Below, piece by piece: positions 9,295 to 15,419 of a stretch of DNA of 24,769 nt. How positions within the stretch are numbered: position 1 is the stretch's first letter; each line of letters begins with the position of its first letter. The stretch spans positions 1 to 24,769 of the forward strand of contig JAEYXD010000229.1 in NCBI GenBank assembly GCA_023428645.1. Reading direction: 5' to 3'. This DNA comes from Pseudomonadota bacterium. GTDB taxonomy: Bacteria; Pseudomonadota; Gammaproteobacteria; Steroidobacterales; Steroidobacteraceae. The notes beneath the pieces are model-generated. The model did no database searches. It saw only the letters and a list, made by a program, of their open reading frames with translations, and was not told where the DNA came from. A program made the position numbers and the translations under genes.

Positions 9295-9843
9295 TCAGGC
9301 GTCCCTCGCCCACTCCCGAACTCGCGCCACGCAGCTCGCCGCGGGCGTCTCAGCCGCGTCGGTGCGCAGCTCGATGAGCTCGCAACCCAACGGCAGCGGC
9401 TGCGCCGGCATCTCCCGCAGCTCGCGCAGGATTTCCGTCGCGCTCGCCTCGTCGACATGCCCGGGATGACGCCACCGGCTGCGCGCCTCGAAGCGGGCGG
9501 CGAGGACGTCCGGGCTGGCCGTCACGAAAATCTGTAGGAAACGAGTGCCGCTGGCGGCGAGCGCACCGAACCTCGCCTGCTGCTCGCTCCAGCGGAAATT
9601 GCCTTCGAGAATGCAAGGCTGTTGGGCGCGCGCCAGCTGTGTCGCCGCGGCGAACATCAGCGCATACGCGGCGGCGCTCATCCGCTTCGAATGCGCGCGA
9701 TCGCTCCAGCCGAGCGAATCGAACAACAGCTCCTTGAATTCGTCCTTCGCGAACAAGGGCCACGCGAGCGCGTCGCGTACGACGTGCGCGATCGTCGACT
9801 TGCCGGACGCGGGAGCGCCGGTGATGACGACGATGCGGGACAC
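9295..9843 (-). CDS. P-loop (AAA/kinase-like) ATP-binding protein
   Basis: The 182-aa product begins SRIVVITGAPASGKSTIAH with a perfect Walker A loop (GAPASGKST, residues 9-17 from the chosen start). It continues with FAKDEFKELLFDSLGW, CILEGNFRW and LQIFVTASPDVLAARFEAR. The arrangement resembles small nucleotide- or antibiotic-kinase-like P-loop proteins. In these the Walker A is followed by an Asp/Glu-rich substrate segment (KDEFKE) and an LEGN-type Walker B strand. The start is uncertain: GTG at 9843 places the first strand at the N-terminus, while GTG at 9888 would add 15 residues with no strand. It is convergent with the deacylase and divergent from the Nudix gene. The phosphorylated substrate cannot be told. 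Confidence 0.85.
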   Translation of the reverse strand: MSRIVVITGAPASGKSTIAHVVRDALAWPLFAKDEFKELLFDSLGWSDRAHSKRMSAAAYALMFAAATQLARAQQPCILEGNFRWSEQQARFGALAASGTRFLQIFVTASPDVLAARFEARSRWRHPGHVDEASATEILRELREMPAQPLPLGCELIELRTDAAETPAASCVARVREWARDA

Positions 9844-10002
9844 GGTCAACTCACACGGAGCGGCGATGATATGGTTTGGTCGAGACACCCGCCTGCGTCC
9901 TGCCGAGAGGCGCGCGTGCGCGGAGGACGGGGCCGGCTCGATGCATCCACTTCGGTGCGATCGGACCGCCCATCACAGTAGACCGAGGCCGATTTCGCAT
10001 CC

Positions 10003-10542
10003 ATGACCATTCTCGAGCTCAAACCCATTTACTCCGGCCGCGTGATTCAACTGAATGTGGAGCGCGTGCGCCTGCCGAATTCGAGCATCGCCGATCTCGA
10101 AATCATCCACCATCCCGGCGGCGCGGCCGTCGTCGCTCTCGACAGCGACCACAACATCTGCTTGCTGCGCCAATTTCGCCACGCGGCGAACGGCTTTCTT
10201 TGGGAGCTCCCGGCCGGAAAAATCGACAACAAGGAGCCGCCCCTGCAAACCGCGCAGCGCGAGCTCACCGAGGAGGCGGGGACGCGGGCGCGGCACTGGC
10301 AAAGTCTCGGTGATGCGGTCAGCTCGCCCGGCGTATTTACGGAGGTCGTTCACCTCTTCCTCGCGACCGATCTCACGCAGGGCGACACTGGCCTCGAGGA
10401 GCATGAGGTGATCGAAGTGCATTGGAAGCCATTGTGCGAGGCCCTGCGGATGGCCGTGGAAGGTGAAATCCGCGACGGCAAATCGCTTGTAGGTATTTTT
10501 CGCGCAGCCGCGCTTCTGGGAATGACTTACGTCAAAGGTTGA
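10003..10542 (+). CDS. Nudix hydrolase, ADP-ribose pyrophosphatase-like
   Basis: The 179-aa product has a complete Nudix box at residues 72-94: G72, E78, R86-E87-L, E90-E91 and G93, fitting GX5EX7REUXEEXGU. These glutamates bind the magnesium that drives hydrolysis of a nucleoside diphosphate linked to another group. Upstream, HHPGGAAVVALD and LLRQFRHAANGFLWELPAG are typical of ADP-sugar pyrophosphatases (NudF/ADPRase type), which recycle ADP-ribose to AMP and ribose 5-phosphate in the cytoplasm. SSPGVFTEVVHLFLATDL matches the region after the box in that subgroup. The start is ATG at 10003 with a weak GAGG 15 bases upstream. A link with the ADP-ribosylglycohydrolase-like gene 11 kb away is possible but not supported by position. 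Confidence 0.92.
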   Translation: MTILELKPIYSGRVIQLNVERVRLPNSSIADLEIIHHPGGAAVVALDSDHNICLLRQFRHAANGFLWELPAGKIDNKEPPLQTAQRELTEEAGTRARHWQSLGDAVSSPGVFTEVVHLFLATDLTQGDTGLEEHEVIEVHWKPLCEALRMAVEGEIRDGKSLVGIFRAAALLGMTYVKG

Positions 10543-10645
10543 TGTTGCGGTGCAGTGGCGAGCCGTGAACTTCAACACAGTCATCTCCCACGCCTCTCCA
10601 CTAAGGTCAGCGTCTACACCCTTTTGCCACGAGGTAGGGTCGGCG

Positions 10646-11041
10646 TTGAGTGACGAGGTGAGAAATCAATTGCGCAAGCTGGGGCTGCGCGTGCGCCCGC
10701 GCACCGTGGAGAAAACCTCCAGCGGCAAGCCGGGCACGGTCCAGTTCGATGCGCGCGGCAATGCGGTCTATGAGTGGAAAGACGAGTCCCTGAGCGAAGA
10801 CAGCGAACGGGGCCAGCGCGCGCGCGACCGGGCGCTGCAATATCACGGGCTTTCGTTGGCCGACGACGAGCCGCGGCCCGGCGCGCCGATCCAGCAGAAC
10901 CCGAAGGGCTTGCGCGTCGGCTACAACCCCTACGAAAGCGGACTTCTCGAGAAGAAGGAACGCAAGAAGAAGACGGACCTGCGCGAGCTATCGAAGTGGG
11001 TCGAAATGAAGCGCCAGCTGCAGAAGAAGTCCGAGAGCTGA
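10646..11041 (+). CDS. Basic protein of unknown function (131 aa)
   Basis: I do not recognise a named family. With the TTG start at 10646 the product begins MSDEVRNQLRKLGLRVRPRT and ends KWVEMKRQLQKKSES. It is strongly charged: an Arg-rich first part, a middle with DARGNAVYEWKDESL and GLRVGYNPYESGLL, and a Lys-rich helical end (EKKERKKKTDLRELSKWVEMKRQL). No membrane segment or signal peptide is visible. TTG was chosen because GAGG and AGGG precede it at 7-15 bases and the sequence becomes regular from there. A longer frame from 10550 would add 32 residues that look non-coding. The positive ending could bind RNA or DNA, which is only an inference. It ends 9 bases before a convergent gene. Confidence 0.75.
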   Translation: MSDEVRNQLRKLGLRVRPRTVEKTSSGKPGTVQFDARGNAVYEWKDESLSEDSERGQRARDRALQYHGLSLADDEPRPGAPIQQNPKGLRVGYNPYESGLLEKKERKKKTDLRELSKWVEMKRQLQKKSES

Positions 11042-11050
11042 ACTCGCCGC

Positions 11051-11716
11051 CTAGCGGCTCGCCGCCAGCAGTTTCTGCTGATGCGGACAGCGGAAGAATC
11101 GTCGCAGCTCCGATACCCAAGCCTCGGGACGCGACCGCCGTCGCCGCAGGAAACGCTCGTCGAGGTCGCGGCAAAAGCGCGCGGCGTGCCGATTCGCCGC
11201 CTCGTAGCGCTGCCGTGCATTGGTTTCGAGCTCAGGCGCGAAGCGCACGCGATCGAACATCGCGGCATGCAGCGCATGCGGAAATTCGCCGTCGCGTTGC
11301 CTTGTCAGGAGCATGAGCGCGCTCGCGTACTTGTCCACCTCGGCCTGCAGTTCCAGCTCGAGCAGCGAGACGCTCCGCCCCTGCGCGAGGCTCCAGAGCA
11401 AATAATGAAAGTGGCTCACGCCTTCGAGCGCCGTGCAAAAATCCTGCAGGTTCTGTTCATCGAGCGCGTCCAGCGGATCCGCGGTCGCCAGACGGTCGAG
11501 CACGTGGCGATCGATGAACAGGCCGACGCTCACGCCCTCCGCATCCTCCACGATGAAGACGTGCTCATCGCTCCCCTCGGCCGCGCCTTTGCCCACGAGG
11601 CGCTCGAGCTGCCGTCGGTCGGAGATCAGGAACTCGTGCGGGTCGCTCTCGACGTACGTGTCGTAGAGACGCGCGAGCATGCCGTGCATGCGACGCAGGA
11701 TCACGCGGTTCCCCAC
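11051..11716 (-). CDS. Unknown protein, helical (221 aa), second gene of a pair
   Basis: I do not recognise the family. The product contains DPHEFLISDRRQLERLVGKG, VFIVEDAEGVSVGLFIDRHVL, LQDFCTALEGVSHFHYLLWSL and LLELELQAEVDKYASALMLL. It ends in an Arg-rich helical tail with a CPHQQ segment. The ELELQAEVDKY stretch and the LEGVSHFHYL helix look like conserved motifs. No signal peptide or membrane span is visible, so it is probably cytoplasmic. The start is uncertain: GTG at 11716 is 25 bases after the stop of the preceding gene on the same strand, and ATG at 11689 is an alternative; neither has a clear ribosome site. Close spacing implies an operon with 11742-12368. Confidence 0.75.
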   Translation of the reverse strand: MGNRVILRRMHGMLARLYDTYVESDPHEFLISDRRQLERLVGKGAAEGSDEHVFIVEDAEGVSVGLFIDRHVLDRLATADPLDALDEQNLQDFCTALEGVSHFHYLLWSLAQGRSVSLLELELQAEVDKYASALMLLTRQRDGEFPHALHAAMFDRVRFAPELETNARQRYEAANRHAARFCRDLDERFLRRRRSRPEAWVSELRRFFRCPHQQKLLAASR

Positions 11717-11741
11717 AGTGACGGCGCGTGCATGCTGAGCT

Positions 11742-12368
11742 CTACTGCTCGCGCCCTCGCGTGGCCACCGGGTCCACGCCGAGTCGGCGCAGGATACTGA
11801 ACGCGCGCGGGCTGCCTGTTTTCATCCAGATCTCGTACAGCCGCAGGATGTCCTTGTCGCTGTGCTCGTACGACATCTCCGCGACCTCGTTGAGCACGTC
11901 GACGAGTCGCTGAAACTTCTGGGCGAGCTCGAGGAAGACGGCGCTGAACGCCTGGCCGCGAATCGAACTGCGCATCGAATCGGCGAGCGTGCCGTAGGCG
12001 CGACCGCCCATCGCGATGTGATAGTCGACGTCGACGAGCTTGCGGGCGAAGCTTTGCGCGAAGAAGCCCGCGATGAACAAGGAGACGTCGCCGAGGCGCC
12101 GCAGCGCTTGGTCGCGTTGCTGTGGAGTGGACGCTTCGGCCGCGTCGGCCAGCATGTGCGCAAGCGGCTTGAGCCGGGTGCCTTCGGGCGTTTGCTCGTA
12201 CAGCTCGTCCGAGCGGGCGAACATCGTGAGCAGGTTCACGACGTAGTGCTCGGTGTGATCATCGACGGCCACGTGTTGCTTGCGCAAGGCCGTCTGCACT
12301 GAGTCGTGGAAGAACTCGCGCAGGTTGGTGACTGCGACGAGTGATTTGGGATCTCGGCCATCCTCCAT
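11742..12368 (-). CDS. Unknown protein, helical (208 aa), first gene of a pair
   Basis: I do not recognise the family. The product begins MEDGRDPKSLVAVTNLREFFHD and continues with VDDHTEHYVVNLLTMFARSDELY, RRLGDVSLFIAGFFAQSF and VDVDYHIAMGGRAYGTLAD. It ends with DILRLYEIWMKTGSPRAFSILRRLGVDP. It is largely helical and apparently soluble. DVDYHIAMGGRAYG is the most motif-like stretch, with a possible metal-binding Asp-His pair, but this is conjecture. The start is ATG at 12368, with GAGG nine bases upstream, which is good support. The gene is followed 25 bases later by the 221-aa unknown gene on the same strand, so the two products probably act together. A palindrome-rich region (12407-12480) lies just upstream. 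Confidence 0.8.
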   Translation of the reverse strand: MEDGRDPKSLVAVTNLREFFHDSVQTALRKQHVAVDDHTEHYVVNLLTMFARSDELYEQTPEGTRLKPLAHMLADAAEASTPQQRDQALRRLGDVSLFIAGFFAQSFARKLVDVDYHIAMGGRAYGTLADSMRSSIRGQAFSAVFLELAQKFQRLVDVLNEVAEMSYEHSDKDILRLYEIWMKTGSPRAFSILRRLGVDPVATRGREQ

Positions 12369-12406
12369 AGAACGACACCTCGTTGACCTCGCCACCCATA
12401 AAGACC

Positions 12407-12480
12407 CGCAGACGCGGATTGCAGTTCCGCGGATGTCATCCGCGCAGTACACATCGCGCGATTCGCGAGCCGCGTCTGTG
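12407..12480 (-). promoter_or_regulatory. Nested inverted repeats upstream of the unknown gene pair
   Basis: An outer 11-bp stem (12407-12417 with 12470-12480, CAGACGCGG/CCGCGTCTG plus two pairs) encloses an inner perfect 7-bp stem CGCGGAT-GTC-ATCCGCG (12428-12444). The heptamer CGCGGAT also occurs directly at 12413-12419. It begins 38 bases before the ATG at 12368. It may be a structured leader, an operator with repeated CGCGGAT boxes, or a small RNA. It does not read as a tRNA. Confidence 0.45.
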
Positions 12481-12584
12481 CGTCGGTTCGCATCTGGCGC
12501 ACGCGTGGATCACGGGACGCGGTTGGCAGTCGCCGCGCGGGAGTGCTGCCACGTGCGACGGGCGAGAGGCATGCGACACAAAAG

Positions 12585-12623
12585 AAAAAACCCCGCGGCA
12601 CTTGCGCACCGCGGGGTCTTTTT
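12585..12623 (-). terminator. Bidirectional-type terminator after the second RRM gene
   Basis: CCCCGCGG (12591-12598) and CCGCGGGG (12609-12616) form a perfect 8-bp stem around a 10-base loop. A-rich sequence on one side and TCTTTTT on the other give a T-run on both strands. Its place about 40 bases past the RRM stop shows that it ends that transcript, before the unknown gene pair. Confidence 0.92.
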
Positions 12624-12660
12624 CACTGCTCGAGCTTACGCTCGGGACAGCGCCGATCGC

Positions 12661-12972
12661 TTACCAGCGACCGCCGCCGCCACCGCCGCCCGGACCGCGA
12701 GGACCGCGGCCACCGCCGCCGCCGCCGCCCTGACGCTCCTGCGCTTCGTTGACACGCAGCGGGCGACCACCCATGTCCTTGCCATTCAAGGACTGGATGG
12801 CGCGCTGTGCATCGGCGCGCGGCATCTCGACAAAGCCAAAGCCACGAGGACGACCCGTTTCGCGATCGTTGATCAGCGCGACGGACTCGACGGTGCCGTG
12901 CTGTTCGAACAGCTGGCGAACCTGAGTTTCGTCGGCCGAAAACGGCAGGTTACCCACATAGATTTTCGTCAT
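12661..12972 (-). CDS. RRM-domain RNA-binding protein, Gly-rich tail (paralogue 2)
   Basis: The 103-aa product has one RNA recognition motif with RNP2 IYVGNL (residues 4-9) and RNP1 RGFGFVEM (43-50), in the same positions as the paralogue at 7603-7887. Roughly three quarters of the domain is identical between the two by eye. The tail from residue 81 is longer and almost all Gly with a few Arg and Pro, ending GGGGRW like the paralogue. Gly-rich RRM proteins bind RNA and several are cold-induced RNA chaperones. The start ATG at 12972 has a moderate site (AAGTGAG, about 12 bases). A strong terminator follows. Upstream lies a leader of about 235 bases with switch-like structures (see 12993-13106). 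Confidence 0.95.
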   Translation of the reverse strand: MTKIYVGNLPFSADETQVRQLFEQHGTVESVALINDRETGRPRGFGFVEMPRADAQRAIQSLNGKDMGGRPLRVNEAQERQGGGGGGGRGPRGPGGGGGGGRW

Positions 12973-12992
12973 AACGATACAGTCTCACTTCA

Positions 12993-13106
12993 GAAAAATA
13001 GCCTCGAGGGTGGCGATCAGTAACGAGCCATCACTGCGAGGCCTGGTTCACACAAGGGCTCCGCCCCGCTGCCGACACTACGGCTTCGCGGTGAGGTCCC
13101 AGGCCT
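12993..13106 (-). promoter_or_regulatory. Possible terminator/antiterminator leader of the second RRM gene
   Basis: On the minus strand, AGGCCTGG (13106-13099) can pair with CCAGGCCT (13046-13039), enclosing smaller stems. The second element overlaps GCCTCG (13042-13037), which can instead pair with CGAGGC (13006-13001), followed at once by TATTTTTC. The two pairings exclude each other, and the second resembles an intrinsic terminator about 20 bases before the start codon. The stems are short, so this is a hypothesis. Confidence 0.35.
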
Positions 13107-13215
13107 ACGTTCGCGGTCTCGTCGGATTTTTCAGAAGTTGGCCGGAAAAGAGGGTCATCAATGACCCGGCTGGCCAAGCCAGAGAAAAAAGCAGGCAAGG
13201 GCAACGAACGGGCGC

Positions 13216-13244
13216 AATCTAGCCCAACTCGAAAATGAAGGCAA
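13216..13244 (-). promoter_or_regulatory. Sigma70-type promoter candidate for the second RRM gene
   Basis: On the minus strand TTGCCT and TAGATT are separated by 17 bases; each matches the consensus at 4 of 6 positions. The start point would be near 13209, leaving a leader of about 237 bases, similar in length to the leader of the paralogue. Confidence 0.4.
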
Positions 13245-13323
13245 ATAATCGAAAGGGCGTAGGTCGTTGAATCTATAGGATAGATCCGGACGGCAGAAAT
13301 CGCGGATCTCGTTGCAATGCACT

Positions 13324-14046
13324 CTAGCGTTCACTCGATCCGGACGTCCGGTTCCGAGGAGCTTGTACGGTCAACATCACGAGCTCCGTCAGCGAAGTGA
13401 TTGCATACCGTGCCTGCTCGATGTCGGTCGGCCATGAAGCCCCCGTGCGGTTGATCCACACCGGTTGCATCCCGGCGCGCCGCGCCCCGACGACGTCCAT
13501 GAACGGATCATCGCCCACATAAGCGACCTCCTCGACCGCAAGACCGGTGCCCTCGATCGTCTTGAGGAAGATCGCCGGGTCGGGCTTCAACGCGCCGACC
13601 TCGCGAGCGGCGAGACTGCGCTCGAACAAGTGCGCGATGCCGATCTGCGCGAGATCGGCATTGCCGTTGCTCGCCGTGAACAGACGAAACCGCGTGCGCA
13701 GGGTTTCGAGCGCGGGCAGCACCTCGTCATACAACGTGACCTCGTTGCGGGCGCGAATGAACACCTCGAACGCCTCGTCCACGAGCCCGAGCGGATAGGC
13801 ATGCAGCTCTGCCAGCTTGCGCAGCGACTGCTTGCGCAGAAACGTGAAGTCATGTCGCATCTCCGGAAACTCGAGCGCGACTTCATTGCGCGCCTCGCGC
13901 AGCGCCTCGATCGTGAGATTGGCGACCGTCTTGGGATAGCGCTCGGCCAGGAATGCATACATTTCCCGCTCGGCCCGCATGATGACGGGCCACACATCCC
14001 ACAACGTGTTGTCGAGATCGAAGCAGATCGCGCGGACCGCGAGCAC
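13324..14046 (-). CDS. HAD-superfamily phosphatase, YigB-like
   Basis: The 240-aa product is a haloacid-dehalogenase-type hydrolase. Motif I is CFDLDNTLWD (Asp10 nucleophile, Asp12 acid/base), motif II TASNG (Ser126), motif III Lys154 in ALKPDP, and motif IV GDDPFMD (178-184) for magnesium. WPVIMRAEREMY and RHDFTFLRKQSL match the helical cap of E. coli YigB (RPVILRTERE, YHDVTRWR). That enzyme dephosphorylates the riboflavin precursor ARPP and other phosphates. A role in flavin synthesis is therefore possible but unproven. The start is GTG at 14046, whose G is the last base of the metZ stop codon (TAGTG). The two genes are thus translationally coupled in one operon. Confidence 0.9.
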   Translation of the reverse strand: MLAVRAICFDLDNTLWDVWPVIMRAEREMYAFLAERYPKTVANLTIEALREARNEVALEFPEMRHDFTFLRKQSLRKLAELHAYPLGLVDEAFEVFIRARNEVTLYDEVLPALETLRTRFRLFTASNGNADLAQIGIAHLFERSLAAREVGALKPDPAIFLKTIEGTGLAVEEVAYVGDDPFMDVVGARRAGMQPVWINRTGASWPTDIEQARYAITSLTELVMLTVQAPRNRTSGSSER

Positions 14047-15230
14047 TACGCCTGCCTCACCGCCGCCAGCCCGCGCTCGATGTCCGCCTTCAGGTCATCG
14101 ATGTGCTCGAGCCCGACGGCGATGCGCAACAACCCCTCGGTGATGCCCGCCCGCTCGCGCTCCGCAGGCGTGATCCGACAGTGCGTAGTCGTCGCCGGAT
14201 GCGTGAGGGTCGTCTTCGCATCGCCCAGGTTGGCGGTGATCGACAACAGCCGGGTCGCGTCGATGAAGGCCCACGCGCCCGCCCGGCCCTTGTCGACTTC
14301 GAATGCGACGATGCCACCGTGCCCCGACTGTTGACGCGATGCGAGCGCATGCCCCGGATGCGACTCGAGGCCACCGTAATACACCCGGCCGACACCGGGC
14401 TGGCGTTCGAGCCAGCGGGCGATCTCGAGCGCCGCGGCGGAATGGGCACGCATACGCAGCTCGAGCGTTTCCAGCCCCTTCAAAAACACCCACGCATTGA
14501 ACGGGCTCATGCAGGGACCCGCCGTGCGCATGAAGCCGAACACGTCCTTGCCGACGAGTTCCTCGTTCCCGACGACCGCGCCACCGACACAGCGCCCCTG
14601 GCCGTCCAGATACTTCGTCGCGGAATGGATCACGAGGTCGGCGCCGAGCGCCAGCGGCTTCTGCAGCGCCGGCGTACAGAAGCAGTTGTCGACGGCGAGC
14701 AGGACGCCGCGCGCGTGCGCGATGTCGGCCAACGCGCGAATGTCCGCGATCACGGACAACGGGTTCGACGGCGTCTCGAGCAGGAACAAGCGGGTGTTCG
14801 ACTTGATCGCCCGCTGCCAGGCGTCGTTGTCGTCGGGACGCACATAGGAGACCTCGACCCCGAACTTCACCATGTACCGATTCAAGAGCGCGATCGTCGA
14901 GCCGAACACGCTGTCCGAGCACACGATGTGATCACCCGCCTTCAGCAGCGCCATGCAGGTCGCGAGAATTGCTGCCATGCCCGAGCTCGTGCCAACGCAC
15001 GACGTGCCGCCCTCCATTGCCGCGAGACGCTCCTCGAAACAGCGCACGGTCGGGTTCGTGAAGCGCGAATAGATGTTGCCCTTTTCGGCCTCGGAGAAGC
15101 GGGCCGCCGCCTCGGCGGCGTTGCGGAACACGAAGCTCGACGTGGGGAAGATCGCTTCGGCGTGCTCGCCTTCATGCGTGCGCACCTGACCGGCGCGAAT
15201 GGCTAGCGTGGATGAGTGGTATTCGGACAT
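14046..15230 (-). CDS. metZ: O-succinylhomoserine sulfhydrylase
   Basis: This PLP enzyme makes homocysteine directly from O-succinylhomoserine and sulfide in methionine synthesis. The 394-aa product has the Cys/Met-metabolism fold: YSRFTNPTVRCFEERLA (phosphate contact from the partner subunit) and SSGMAAI at the cofactor. It also has DNCFCTPALQKPL with Asp181, and HSATKYLDGQGRCVGGAVV with the Schiff-base Lys206. LETPSNPL and GDAKTTLTHPATTTH complete the substrate pocket. The ending AERERAGITEGLLRIAVGLEHIDDL and the length fit MetZ rather than MetB or MetC. O-acetylhomoserine use cannot be excluded. The start ATG at 15230 lacks a good ribosome site. It is the first gene of a pair with the HAD phosphatase and divergent from the FIST gene. 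Confidence 0.94.
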   Translation of the reverse strand: MSEYHSSTLAIRAGQVRTHEGEHAEAIFPTSSFVFRNAAEAAARFSEAEKGNIYSRFTNPTVRCFEERLAAMEGGTSCVGTSSGMAAILATCMALLKAGDHIVCSDSVFGSTIALLNRYMVKFGVEVSYVRPDDNDAWQRAIKSNTRLFLLETPSNPLSVIADIRALADIAHARGVLLAVDNCFCTPALQKPLALGADLVIHSATKYLDGQGRCVGGAVVGNEELVGKDVFGFMRTAGPCMSPFNAWVFLKGLETLELRMRAHSAAALEIARWLERQPGVGRVYYGGLESHPGHALASRQQSGHGGIVAFEVDKGRAGAWAFIDATRLLSITANLGDAKTTLTHPATTTHCRITPAERERAGITEGLLRIAVGLEHIDDLKADIERGLAAVRQA

Positions 15231-15361
15231 GGACGGATACGGAGTGAAGAGGGGGCGGGCAGTGTAAGAAAGAAGGAAGGCCGGAAGCGATAGGCAATCC
15301 CGATAGTGACAGATCCACGGTGGCCGCGACGCTCGCGCCGAGCCTCAAGTACAACGCGCAA

Positions 15362-15390
15362 CGGACTTTCAGCAAGGCCGTCGCTAGAAT
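15362..15390 (+). promoter_or_regulatory. Promoter candidate for the FIST gene
   Basis: TAGAAT (15385-15390) matches the -10 consensus at 5 of 6 positions. CGGACT, 17 bases upstream, is a poor -35, so an activator may be needed. Transcription would start near 15397, 23 bases before the ATG. Confidence 0.35.
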
Positions 15391-15419
15391 CGACCGCCCG
15401 ACTTCACGGAAATAAGCGC

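Larger units (their letters stand above)
12973..13323 (-). other. Long gap holding the leader and promoter of the second RRM gene
   Basis: No gene is supported in these 351 bases. On the minus strand they hold a promoter candidate (13216-13244), short hairpins (GGGTCA/TGACCC at 13153-13168) and the switch-like structures near the start codon. Next to the HAD gene end are ATCTAT-AGG-ATAGAT (13271-13285) and a direct repeat GATCCGGACG (13284 and 13337, the second copy inside the HAD gene). Confidence 0.5.

Noticed and set aside
12407..12480. A tRNA-like fold
   Set aside because: No T-loop consensus, no anticodon arm of the right size and no CCA-compatible acceptor arrangement.
13021..13140. 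A possible structural RNA (6S, SRP or similar) in the long gap before the second RRM gene
   Set aside because: It lacks the conserved 4.5S loop bases and the 6S closing-stem and bubble layout I would expect; it is better read as a leader of the RRM gene.
15231..15419. A SAM-type riboswitch upstream of metZ
   Set aside because: No conserved SAM-riboswitch helices or pseudoknot elements are visible, and the metZ leader is short.
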